Under the pieces are notes generated by a model that made no database searches, was not told the DNA's origin, and saw only the letters and a program-made list of their open reading frames with translations. This document shows, in pieces, positions 1 to 6,887 of a stretch of 64,000 nucleotides of DNA. Within the stretch, counting starts at the first letter, position 1. Each line of letters starts with the position of its first letter. The DNA lies in contig CADCVH010000001.1 in assembly GCA_902806085.1 (NCBI GenBank), forward strand, positions 1 through 64,000, in the 5' to 3' direction. This stretch comes from an uncultured Rubrobacteraceae bacterium. Lineage in GTDB: Bacteria > Actinomycetota > Rubrobacteria > Rubrobacterales > Rubrobacteraceae. The translations under genes were made by a program, and so were the position numbers.

Positions 1-88
1 GGCGCTCTACAACACGGACGGTACGCCGATGCCCCAGGGGGCGGCCTTCAACGTGGCCGTCTCGGGGGACCCAGCGCCCCCAGGGTAG
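1..88 (+). CDS. C-terminal end of an unidentified protein (5' end outside window)
   Basis: An open frame enters from the left edge (first full codon at 2) and stops at TAG 86-88, giving 28 residues that end in a Pro-rich tail (SGDPAPPG). The segment contains Asn-Thr-Asp-Gly-Thr and a short hydrophobic stretch. I do not recognise the family. The frame and codon use fit the genome, so it is probably the real end of a gene. Confidence 0.5.
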   Translation, partial: ALYNTDGTPMPQGAAFNVAVSGDPAPPG

Positions 89-212
89 AGCAACGGACGC
101 GGACCGCCAAGCGGAGGCGCAGCTTCGAGTAAGGTGCCTCTCCGCGCGATTCGGTGAACTGATACGGCGCGCCGATACGCCCGCGAGGAAAGGTCGCGCC
201 GGGGCCACCTGC

Positions 213-572
213 TTGGCGCGGAGTCTGTCATCCGCGACGACCTCGTCGTGGCTCGTTCTCGGAGACCTCCATCGGCGGTTCCGTGGGCTCGGGGGCTCCG
301 GACCGCACGTCCCCCACGCTTACGTGGAGACCGTGGAGCAGACGGCGGGCCTGCCGCGACCTGTGGTCGCCCTGTGCGGCGTAGCGCCGCCGGAGACGGA
401 GCCTGAAAGATTGTGCTTCGAGAGGAGGCTGCAGATGGCCGAGCCGGGGCCGCGCCCGTCTCTCCCGGAAGGGTGTACCGAGATCGGCCCCAGCGCCGTA
501 CTCTCCCGTCACCTCGACGGTACCGACGACCCGGGCTACTACCTCCTCCGGTTTTGGGAGGATCGAGTTTAG
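213..572 (+). CDS. Hypothetical protein, start uncertain
   Basis: The frame has GC-rich third positions, especially from about 321 to the TAG at 570-572, and ends in an aromatic, acidic segment (GYYLLRFWEDRV). The N-terminal part to about 320 is low complexity, so the true start may be GTG 324. It converges with the minus-strand gene at 569-787 with a 4-base overlap, an arrangement that favours two real genes. I recognise no domain and infer no function. A competing minus-strand frame over 228-512 is rich in Arg and Pro and looks like a shadow. Confidence 0.4.
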   Translation: MARSLSSATTSSWLVLGDLHRRFRGLGGSGPHVPHAYVETVEQTAGLPRPVVALCGVAPPETEPERLCFERRLQMAEPGPRPSLPEGCTEIGPSAVLSRHLDGTDDPGYYLLRFWEDRV

Positions 573-787
573 CTTTCTCCCTCCTGCTCCGCAGCGTCCT
601 CCTCCGCGGCCTTACGCACCTCCCGCGGGTCCATCCCCGCGGCGCTAAACGCGGCGACCATGGATCCATCGGCGCGGCGCGGCGTCGGCACGTCGGCGTC
701 CCATTGGACGTGGTAGCCGGCGGGGAGCCCCAAGTCTTCCTCACTCCACACCCGTGTAGGACTCCCACGGCGAAGGTCCGGATACAC
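569..787 (-). CDS. Small hypothetical protein (72 aa)
   Basis: The 72-residue acidic protein contains LGLPAGYHVQWD, then DGSMVAAFSAAGMDPREVRKAAEED. It resembles a short family of unknown function that I recall from actinobacteria: an Asp/Gly-rich beta portion followed by a helix with Arg-Glu pairs. There is no signal peptide or membrane segment. It converges with the plus-strand hypothetical gene ending at 572. The family resemblance is from memory, so function stays open. Confidence 0.6.
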   Translation of the reverse strand: MYPDLRRGSPTRVWSEEDLGLPAGYHVQWDADVPTPRRADGSMVAAFSAAGMDPREVRKAAEEDAAEQEGES

Positions 788-814
788 CGGCTCGCGACGA
801 ATGTGCGTTGGGGC

Positions 815-893
815 ACCGCATCTTGCGGCGCGGTGTCCCTACACAAGGAAGTCCATCCTGGCACCGAACGGGCACCGCCACATTGTGGCGCAG
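815..893 (+). repeat. Two similar imperfect hairpins in a gene-free stretch
   Basis: Between 788 and 1060 I see no convincing gene. Two segments, near 818-843 and 869-895, both begin GGCACCGC and return to a GGTG-type complement after a short loop (ATCTTGCGG and ACATTGTGG), so each could fold into a similar stem. They may be diverged copies of one small element. No promoter or terminator could be tied to them. Confidence 0.25.
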
Positions 894-1060
894 GTGGCTG
901 GCGACGCTAACGCGGTTTCCGCATCGGGAGATAATCCCTCAGGTTTCTCTAGGCGAACCCCCGCGGGTGCGATTCTCATGGCCCGCGGAAGGCCCGCCTA
1001 TCGCTTCGGGGCTTATAAGTGGCCGTCCCTGTGCTTAGCAACCTCCAACTAGGCGCCGCT

Positions 1061-1684
1061 TCAAGGCTTTCGGCGCACGAGCCCCGCAGCTTGGAGCCTG
1101 TTCTTGACCCCCAGGGCCTTGAAGGCGCCCCCGAGGTGGTGCTTGACGGTGGACTCCGCCAAAAACAGGCGCCGGGCTATCTGGGCGTTGGAGAGCCCCT
1201 CGGCGACCAGCTCCAAGATCTCCAGCTTGCGTGGCCCGAGGGCGAAGTGGGCCGGCGAACGCTCGCCCACGAATTCTTTCAACAACTCCCTGGGAAGCAC
1301 GGTCTCCCCATCGAGGGCTAAAGAGAGGGCGCGGGCTATCTGCTCAGAACCCATGCGAGCGTGCACGAAACCGCGGGCTCCGGCCCGCACCGCGGTCCTC
1401 GCCAACGACAACTCGGCGCACGGACCGAAGACCACGATGGGAACCTCGGGCGCTTCTGCCTTCGCCCGCCCCACCCCCTCGGTGACCTCGTGAGGGGCGC
1501 TCGCCCACGAAACCACCAGCGCGATACGGCTCGACTTCGGGGCACTTTCCCCGCCCCGGACGTGGGCCGTTGCCTTCAGCGCGTCCTCTATACTCAGCAG
1601 GGAGACCTGGTCCGGAAAGTTCGCCCAGACAAGGCCCAAAAACTCTCGGTCTTGCCGAGGGTGCCCGCTACTTTCGGGTGCCAT
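1061..1684 (-). CDS. LuxR/NarL-type transcription regulator with a degenerate receiver domain
   Basis: The 207-residue protein has a receiver-like N-terminal half and a C-terminal LuxR helix-turn-helix (about 145-205: LGPRKLEILELVAEGLSNAQ, then ESTVKHHLGGAFKALGV). The strand that should carry the phospho-acceptor reads RIALVVSWAS, with no Asp at the usual site. The later PIVVFG, a Ser in place of the usual Thr/Ser region and AGARGFVHA follow receiver topology. It probably works without phosphorylation or senses another input. The start is the second ATG, 7 bases after AGGAGGTG on the minus strand. No partner kinase is adjacent. The target is unknown. Confidence 0.85.
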   Translation of the reverse strand: MAPESSGHPRQDREFLGLVWANFPDQVSLLSIEDALKATAHVRGGESAPKSSRIALVVSWASAPHEVTEGVGRAKAEAPEVPIVVFGPCAELSLARTAVRAGARGFVHARMGSEQIARALSLALDGETVLPRELLKEFVGERSPAHFALGPRKLEILELVAEGLSNAQIARRLFLAESTVKHHLGGAFKALGVKNRLQAAGLVRRKP

Positions 1685-1889
1685 CCATAATCACCTCCTA
1701 CAGCCATATGCCCGGCGGAGATTGCAGAGCGGCAACAGCCGAGTAACGATTCGGTAACAGGGAGGGGCTAGGCGTGAGCCTCGGGAACCCCTCAACCCCC
1801 CGCAGCGGCGCGGCCTGTGGCGGTGCGTTTTCGGGGGGATGATGAATAAGCTCGAGTAAAGGAGCATCGAGAGAAGGGGGCATCGGGCG

Positions 1890-2066
1890 GTCGGCAGGAC
1901 CATAGCGGCGGTCACCGTAGGCGAGGCCGTAGGCGGGGGGCTTGGGTTAATGATCGGCCTGATGCGCGGGGCGGATAACCCGTCCGTCTACACCACCACC
2001 GGCATAGCGGTAGGGGTGCAGGCGCCTCCATCATGCTCGGAGGCCGCTGAGGAGGTCCGGGGCTAG
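1890..2066 (+). pseudogene. Possible remnant of a small membrane protein
   Basis: Within the roughly 600 bases between the LuxR gene and the riboswitch, one frame reads a hydrophobic Gly/Ala/Ile-rich stretch (VGEAVGGGLGLMIGLM, then TTTGIAVGV) up to TAG 2064-2066. It has no ATG, GTG or TTG start in frame after the upstream TAA, so at best it is a decayed gene. I see nothing else codable from 1685 to 2228. Confidence 0.25.
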
Positions 2067-2228
2067 GAAGCGGCGCATTCTGCGTCCCGTACATCCATCA
2101 ACCTTGCAGCGAGGTGCGCATCGGGCCGATAGCGTGTGCTTTAAAGGGGCGTTTCTGACCCTATAGGACCGTGGGGCTATGCAGGATTCTGCAAGTGAAT
2201 TCCCGAGGCGTCCACAAAGTTGGAGAAA

Positions 2229-2252
2229 GCTCGCGGAACGCGTTCCGCGAGC
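2229..2252. promoter_or_regulatory. Perfect 24-bp palindrome upstream of the riboswitch
   Basis: The half site GCTCGCGGAACG is followed directly by its exact reverse complement with no spacer. It lies about 60 bases before the c-di-GMP riboswitch and 145 bases before the HD-GYP start. A symmetric dyad of this length fits a dimeric repressor or activator site; as RNA it could form only a hairpin with a very tight loop. No T-run follows. The regulator is not identifiable. Confidence 0.5.
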
Positions 2253-2289
2253 GTAAGCACGCCCACGGTTTGTGGCGTCCTGCGTGGGG

Positions 2290-2388
2290 TACGCTTGGCC
2301 TGTCCACGAAAAGGCAAACCCGCCGCGAGGCGGGGGCGCAAAGCCCACGGGCCTCTCCTCTCGGGAGAGGCTGCCGGGCCGCCGAAGG
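2290..2388 (+). promoter_or_regulatory. Cyclic di-GMP-I (GEMM) riboswitch
   Basis: The diagnostic GEMM-I elements occur in order. GGCAAACC is at 2313-2320, then a P2 stem CCCGCC with a GCGA tetraloop (GNRA type) and GGCGGG, then GCGCAAAGCC at about 2336-2345. A P3 stem follows, built on GGGCCTCTCC and its complement, closing with GCCGGGCC near 2373-2380. The GNRA loop docks into the second hairpin in known members. The 3' edge runs into GAAGGAG (2384-2390), the ribosome binding site of the HD-GYP gene. P1 may pair CTTGGC (2293-2298) with GCC(G)AAG and so mask that site. This suggests translational control by c-di-GMP; the direction (on or off) cannot be read with certainty. Confidence 0.8.
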
Positions 2389-2396
2389 AGAAGATC

Positions 2397-3509
2397 GTGC
2401 GAGACCGCAAGAATGGGCCATGTCCCGCCCACGAACCCGGGACGCCCGAGGCGGGCCGGCTGGAGGAGTTGGCCGACCTCGCGTCCGACCGCACGCCCGA
2501 CACCTTAAGCCGCACGATGGCCCTGGCCAGGGAGACGCTTGGGATGGAGGTCGCCTTTGTCTCGGAGTTCGCCGGCGACCGGATGTTGTTCCGGGCCCTG
2601 GAAGGCGACGCCGAGTCTTTCGGGTGGCGCGAGGGCGGGGGCGTCCCGCTGGAGGGCACCTTCTGCAAGCGGGTGGTCGACGGCGCCCTACCGAGCGTGG
2701 TCCCCGACGCCAGGAACGACGGGCGCGTCGGCGGCCTGGCGGTCACGCGCGAGGCGGACATCGGCTCCTACGTCGGCCTGCCCCTGCGGTTCTCCGACGG
2801 GCGCGTCTACGGCACGCTGTGCTGCCTGAGCCACTCCCCGGAGGTGCGCCTGCGGGAGCGCGACGCCCGGTTCATGGAGCTGCTCGCCCGTTTGGTGGCC
2901 GAGCAGATCGAACGCGAGGAGATGGAGGCGGAGAGGCGTCGTCTGGAGGTCAGGGCGGCGGGGGCGGGGGCGCTGCTGGCCGCCCTGGGGGCCCGCGACG
3001 GGTACACCGGCGCGCACTCCGAGGCGGTGGTCGGGTACGCGGTGGGCGTGGCGCGCCGGATGGGGCTCCCCGAACGGGAGGTCGCCGAGGTCGAGCAGGT
3101 CGCCCTGCTGCACGACGTGGGAAAGGTCGGCGTTGCCGACGCCATCCTGAACAAGCCGGGGCCGCTCGACGACGCCGAGCGGGAGGTCATGCGGATGCAT
3201 CCCGCGATCGGTGAGGGGATCGTCGCGGCCACGAAGGGGCTCGCCCACCTCGCGACGGCGATCAGGGCGGAGCACGAGAGGTGGGACGGGAAAGGCTACC
3301 CCGACGGGCTCTCGGGCGAGGAGATACCGCTTGCCGGCCGCATCGTCCTGGTGTGCGACGCCTTCCACGCCATGACCTCCGATCGCCCCTACCGCGAGGC
3401 GATGGGGGTCGAGGCCGCGCTGGGGGAACTGCGCAAGCACGCCGGCGCGCAGTTCTGCCCCCGCACCGTCGAGGCCTTCCTGGGCATGGTCGAACAGGAT
3501 CCCGCGTGA
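2397..3509 (+). CDS. GAF-HD-GYP protein, putative c-di-GMP phosphodiesterase
   Basis: From GTG 2397 the protein is 370 residues. An N-terminal GAF domain (about 15-175; LPSVVPDAR, IGSYVGLPL, YGTLCCLSH) precedes an HD-GYP domain (about 195-365). Seen motifs are LLHDVGKVGV, the HPAIGEGI helix, EHERWDGKGYPDGL and DAFHAMTSDRPYR. HD-GYP enzymes hydrolyse c-di-GMP to pGpG or GMP at a di- or tri-iron site. The first His of the usual HHE is Glu here. A longer frame from ATG 2220 would run through the riboswitch; GTG 2397 has GAAGGAG six bases upstream and is preferred. With the riboswitch this is a likely c-di-GMP feedback loop. The GAF ligand is unknown. Confidence 0.88.
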   Translation: MRDRKNGPCPAHEPGTPEAGRLEELADLASDRTPDTLSRTMALARETLGMEVAFVSEFAGDRMLFRALEGDAESFGWREGGGVPLEGTFCKRVVDGALPSVVPDARNDGRVGGLAVTREADIGSYVGLPLRFSDGRVYGTLCCLSHSPEVRLRERDARFMELLARLVAEQIEREEMEAERRRLEVRAAGAGALLAALGARDGYTGAHSEAVVGYAVGVARRMGLPEREVAEVEQVALLHDVGKVGVADAILNKPGPLDDAEREVMRMHPAIGEGIVAATKGLAHLATAIRAEHERWDGKGYPDGLSGEEIPLAGRIVLVCDAFHAMTSDRPYREAMGVEAALGELRKHAGAQFCPRTVEAFLGMVEQDPA

Positions 3510-3895
3510 GTTGACCCCCGAAGCCCCGTGATCCCGGGGCACCGTCCCCCGAGTCACCGTACGTACTAGCAGGGATGCTCCATGACGTTGGGTAAACCGC
3601 ACAGCTTTGCGGCCAGCGGCACGGGCTCACGCTCGGCCCAGGATCGCCACGCTCCGGTTCGTGAAGAAGCCCGGCGACGCAAACCGCCATTCCCTCGCCC
3701 CCGAGATTACCGACAGATCTGTCTCCGCGAACCTCAGGTCGAACCCTTCTCGTGAGGTTCGCTTTCATAGGAGTTCTCGGAAACCCGCGCGGGCAACAAG
3801 GGCCTTGCCGATCCCGGGCCCCGCCGCGTCTGTGCGGCGGTCGGGTGCGGATATAGCCCGAGGCCAAGCAAGCGAGCCCATCTAGGGGCCGATAG
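3510..3895. other. Gene-free stretch with several inverted repeats
   Basis: No supported gene. Seen are a GCCCCG...CGGGGC hairpin just after the HD-GYP stop (about 3522-3539, possible terminator without a T-run), a 10-base inverted repeat GCGAACCTCA (3727-3736) with its complement at 3753-3762, and CCGCCGC/GCGGCGG at 3821-3840. They could belong to a structured leader of the next gene. No known riboswitch consensus matched by eye. Confidence 0.4.
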
Positions 3896-4102
3896 ATGAC
3901 CGAACAGCCCGGGCAGTCCAAGGGCAAGAACTACGACCTCATCGCCGTGCTCTACCACTCTGCGGACAACGTGGAGTCTTCGAAGACCTACGTCCAGGAC
4001 GGCGACCGGAAGCTCGCGGGGTTCTTCAACGGCATCTTCAAGAGCAATCTCCGGGCGACCCAGCAAGCCAAGGAGATGCTTATGGCCCGTGGCCGAAGCT
4101 AA
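3896..4102 (+). CDS. Small conserved hypothetical protein (68 aa)
   Basis: The 68-residue protein contains YDLIAVLYHSADNVES, DGDRKLAGFFNGIF and ATQQAKEML. It resembles a family of short alpha-helical proteins, recalled from actinobacteria and cyanobacteria, with a D-L-I-x-V-L-Y-H opening and a QELAxFF-like helix. It is likely a small helical bundle with no signal peptide. The start is ATG 3896; GGGG at 3883-3886 is a weak ribosome site. Function is unknown. A short GGCCCG-AAGA-CGGGCC hairpin followed by TTTCG (about 4232-4252) may end its transcript. Confidence 0.65.
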   Translation: MTEQPGQSKGKNYDLIAVLYHSADNVESSKTYVQDGDRKLAGFFNGIFKSNLRATQQAKEMLMARGRS

Positions 4103-4321
4103 AAGAGTAACGCGCGCACGACCGGGCCGGGCTCCCTCGGGTTCTTTTCGCGCTTGTTCACCCAACAGCGTAGGAAGGGGCTTCCAAGAAACCTGGTGCG
4201 GGACTAGCACCCTGGGGCTAGCCGAGGACCGGCCCGAAGACGGGCCTTTCGACCGATGCGCCGCACCGACGGGCCGCGTTACGCTACCCCCGTTACGACA
4301 CACACTGGAGACACACGTCTC

Positions 4322-4364
4322 GGCCCGAGCGGGGCTCGGCGGTTCGCCGCGCCCCGCTCGGGCC
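4322..4364 (+). promoter_or_regulatory. Near-perfect 20-bp hairpin before the secreted repeat protein
   Basis: GGCCCGAGCGGGGC (4322-4335) pairs exactly with 4351-4364, and inside it CGGCG pairs with CGCCG around a GTT loop with one mismatch between. The hairpin ends 17 bases before ATG 4382 and just before its GGAAGGGG ribosome site. There is no T-run. It could be an RNA-stability or translation-control element; a role as terminator of the upstream small gene is also possible. Confidence 0.5.
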
Positions 4365-4381
4365 ATCGGAAGGGGCGACGG

Positions 4382-4936
4382 ATGAGAACAACGGCGATGG
4401 TGCTGGCGGCGACGCTCGTGTTGCTGGCCGCGGCGGGCGGCGTCGCGTGGGCGGCCACGATCGGCTGCCCCAACGACCCCCAGGACCCCGGCTTCTGCTA
4501 CGGGACCGAGGAGGCAGACACCATGCTGGGCGGCGCGGAAAGGGACTACATGGACGGCCGCCCCGGCGAGGACGTCCTGTACGGCCGCCGCGGTCCCGAC
4601 CATCTCGAGGGCGGCGACGACACCGACCGCGACCGCATCTACGGCGGGCGCGGGCGCGACGACATCTCCGACAACGACCCTGAGGATGCTTACGGCAGGG
4701 ACGAGAAGCGCGGCGGCCCGGGCGACGACCGGATAGTGGGCCACGAAGGCCCCGAGCGACTCTTCGGGGGCGGGGGCGACGACACGATAGAGACGCCACC
4801 CTACGTGGACGGGCCCGCCGACACGATCCGTTGCGGCCCGGGTAAGGACACCGTCTTCTACAAGGTGGGGGTCGACGAGGTGGCCGACGACTGCGAGATC
4901 AGGAAACCGCACGACGGGATCAGGAATCCGCAATGA
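4382..4936 (+). CDS. Secreted RTX-like calcium-binding repeat protein
   Basis: The protein has 184 residues with a signal peptide (MRTTAMVLAATLVLLAAAGG, cleavage near AWAA). Degenerate GGxGxDx-type nonapeptides follow: GTEEADTMLGG, GRPGEDVLYGRRGPD, YGGRGRDDI, GGPGDDRIVG, FGGGGDDTI and CGPGKDTVFY. These build a calcium-bound parallel beta-roll in RTX proteins. The C-terminus (VADDCEIRKP) is typical of actinobacterial haemolysin-type repeat proteins. ATG 4382 has GGAAGGGGCG upstream and a clean signal peptide; a frame extending back to 4256 is not needed. It overlaps the next, broken gene by 4 bases. No type I exporter is nearby. Extracellular role unknown. Confidence 0.75.
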   Translation: MRTTAMVLAATLVLLAAAGGVAWAATIGCPNDPQDPGFCYGTEEADTMLGGAERDYMDGRPGEDVLYGRRGPDHLEGGDDTDRDRIYGGRGRDDISDNDPEDAYGRDEKRGGPGDDRIVGHEGPERLFGGGGDDTIETPPYVDGPADTIRCGPGKDTVFYKVGVDEVADDCEIRKPHDGIRNPQ

Positions 4937-5888
4937 TGAGAAGGACGACGATGCTGGCGGCGCTGGTCGGGGGCTGGCGGCGTTGGCGTGGGCGTAGGGG
5001 CCCGCCGAGGCGGCCTTCCCCGACGAGAATGGCAAGATAGCCTTCTCCGCGTACGAGGCCGGCCCAGGAGATGAGCACGTCATATTCTCGGTGAATCCCG
5101 ACGGTTCCGACAGGACCCGCCTGACCGACCGCAGCGGCCCGAATTACGACGGCGGCGGCGACTACGACCCCGACTGGTCCGACCCCAGCGGCTATATCCA
5201 CATCATGGGCGCCGATGGCTCCGGTCAGTCGCGTATCGCCTTCTCTCCTCGTTCCTACTTAGCCTTCTCGGGATGGGACGACGACGGCTTGTGCAAGACC
5301 GAATACGAAGGGGGTGAAGTGGACGAAGGTACGCCTGGTTGCCAGGATGGCGACTCGGAAATCTTCGTGTCGAGCGCGGACGGATCCGACCGGATCCAGG
5401 TCACCGACAACGGGTATCTGATCAGCGAAGGCCACCCCGCCTGGTCGCCTGACGGTAGCAAGATCGCCTTCGGAAGCTACGGCGAGGGCTCCGGCATCTA
5501 CGTCATGGGCGCGGACGGCTCCGACCCGACCCTGATTGCCGCTCCCGGCTTCGACCCCGACTGAGGAACGTACCCCGCGTCCCCGCCGCCCGGCGACGCG
5601 AGGCCGACGATCACCCGCCCCCGTCCCGCTCCCGGCTCGACGCTGCCCCGACGTGCCACCACCCTGGGGGCACTCGTGCGCGACGAGGACGACGAGCTGG
5701 CGAAGTCCGACATACGGCTCTACTTGGACGGACGGGTGAAGGGCTTCTCTTACGACCCGGCCACCGACCGACTATCCCGCGCCACCAAGCGCCTCTCCTA
5801 CGGCTGGCACCGCGTTAGGGTGGAAGCCGAGGACGGGCCGGGCAACGGCACGAAAAGGGCCTGGTCTTTCAGGGTAACGAGGAGGTAG
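4933..5888 (+). pseudogene. Broken secreted beta-propeller (PD40/TolB-like) gene
   Basis: ATG 4933 opens a signal peptide (MMRRTTMLAALVGG). The reading then needs a frameshift near 4970 to continue as LAALAWA, a TAG (about 4996-4998, where CAG is expected) and FPDENGKIAFSAYE. The body has PD40 repeats (NPDGSDRTRLTD, SADGSDRIQVTD, PAWSPDGSKIAFGS). TGA 5562-5564 interrupts it where Trp is expected (FDPD-stop-GTYP), and the same frame runs on through an Ig-like C-terminal part (DIRLYLDGRVKGFSYD, SYGWHRVRVEAEDGPG) to TAG 5886-5888. One frameshift and two nonsense codons with an otherwise intact frame point to recent decay. Sequencing error is a rival explanation. Confidence 0.75.
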
Positions 5889-5954
5889 GTAGGAACCCGC
5901 CCCTTGTAGCCGCTAGCTCCGCCCCCACCGTCGATCAGTCCACGCACGAACCCC

Positions 5955-6299
5955 ATGGCGTATAACGGTCCTATCGTGGTGAAAACGAGGCCCACCACCG
6001 ATGCCGAAAGGCGCTGCAATACACTGTTCCGAGCGGTGCTGGGGAAGGCCGCCAAGGACGTCCTCGCTCCGGTGCACCCGGACGACCTGGCGCGGTCGGA
6101 GGGGATCATAGCCCACGCGTTGGGCAACCCGGGCGCCTCGTCGTACGCGGGGCTGCGCCTCGGGCACGCGGACGGCCCGTGGCGGCGCGTGGAGTCGGCC
6201 TGCACCAACCTGCTGGACGACCCGGCGGTGGGCGGCGTCATGTTCAACTCGCGAGACGTCACGGAGCGCAAGAAACCGGAGGAGAGTCTGAGTTGGTGA
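5955..6299 (+). pseudogene. PAS-domain fragment of a lost sensor protein
   Basis: The 114-residue frame contains the back half of a PAS domain with its PAC motif: VHPDDLARSEGIIAHAL, LRLGHADGPWRRVESACTNLL, VGGVMFNSRDVTERK. Such segments normally sit inside sensor kinases, diguanylate cyclases or PAS/LuxR proteins. Here the upstream part does not look like a PAS core, and the frame stops at 6299 with no output domain. I read it as a remnant; a stand-alone short PAS protein is less likely. Confidence 0.6.
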
Positions 6300-6649
6300 C
6301 GTCGGTCGTCGATGTCTGGCGGTTGACAGAGATGTTTAGCGAAGCGCCCTGGATCGCTTGCGCCCCGGCGATAGACCCTGCTAGGCGCGGGACAAGGGTC
6401 ACGAACGGTACGCTACCTTCGTCTTGTTTGTGTCCTCTAGTTGCATCTGGAGCGACCCTAGAGCTTAGCCACGTGCGCAATCGAGGCTGGTCCTGTACGG
6501 CTAGCCTCTTTTGAGGCATCCCGGCGTGCCGCGCCTGCTGCTGCCGGTCGAATACCGGGGCAGGGCGGCACCGGGCGCATTTATACCGAAAGCGGCAAAG
6601 GTTAGAGTAGGGTCTCCCAGCGAGCGTTAGGGAAGGGAGGTGCGAGCAC
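6300..6649. other. Leader region with a likely promoter for the micro-ORF/HD-GYP unit
   Basis: There is no gene of ordinary size. TTTATA (6580-6585), 17 bases, then TAGAGT (6603-6608) matches a housekeeping promoter (-35 four of six). The same -10 sequence occurs in the better promoter at 10830-10858. A transcript starting near 6615 would carry both micro-ORFs, the hairpin and the HD-GYP gene. Confidence 0.45.
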
Positions 6650-6679
6650 ATGACTTTTTTCCATAAGAGGAGCTGGTAG
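6650..6679 (+). CDS. Micro-ORF 1, nonapeptide MTFFHKRSW
   Basis: ATG-ACT-TTT-TTC-CAT-AAG-AGG-AGC-TGG-TAG encodes MTFFHKRSW. The ribosome site GGAGGTG (6636-6642) lies 7 bases upstream, close to ideal. It is the first of two tandem nonapeptides ending FHKRSW. Codons differ between copies at silent positions (CAT/CAC, AGC/TCC, TAG/TAA), which suggests selection on the peptide. It lies about 35 bases after the predicted transcription start and upstream of an HD-GYP gene. Possible roles are a leader peptide, a ribosome-stalling peptide or a signalling peptide; none is shown. Confidence 0.6.
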   Translation: MTFFHKRSW

Positions 6680-6766
6680 GGAGGTTCGGGTGAAAGGATT
6701 TCGGCGTCGGGTGGCCTGTCGGCCTTCCGCCGCGCACGAGGGGACGACGAAGGGGGGTGGGGTCAG

Positions 6767-6796
6767 ATGGGCTACTTCCACAAGAGGTCCTGGTAA
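6767..6796 (+). CDS. Micro-ORF 2, nonapeptide MGYFHKRSW
   Basis: ATG-GGC-TAC-TTC-CAC-AAG-AGG-TCC-TGG-TAA encodes MGYFHKRSW, with AGGGGGG (6751-6757) as ribosome site. Six C-terminal residues and the position of the stop are identical to micro-ORF 1, 117 bases upstream, whereas residues 2-3 (TF versus GY) and the flanking DNA differ. It ends 91 bases before TTG 6888 of the HD-GYP gene. The pair looks like an old duplication held by peptide-level constraint. Confidence 0.6.
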   Translation: MGYFHKRSW

Positions 6797-6887
6797 ACGC
6801 CGCCTTGCGCAGATTGTGCCGGGCCTGCCGCGTATGCGATGATGCGCGTATGGCGGAGATCCGGCACGCGGCAAACGGGGGCGGGTT

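Noticed and set aside
7-864. Long minus-strand frame of 285 codons over the first genes
   Set aside because: Arg/Pro/Ser-rich composition, no domain, and it opposes two better frames; a typical shadow in GC-rich DNA.
3560-3700. Riboswitch candidate (GGTAAACCGCA... and GACGCAAACC-like strings)
   Set aside because: The conserved elements do not occur in the required order for GEMM or any other class I could recall.
3734-5083. A 449-codon minus-strand frame across 3734-5083
   Set aside because: It runs antisense through the RTX-like gene and intergenic hairpins; no motif is seen.
5562-5564. TGA in the beta-propeller gene as selenocysteine
   Set aside because: The residue expected is Trp, no suitable hairpin follows, and the gene has a frameshift and a TAG as well.
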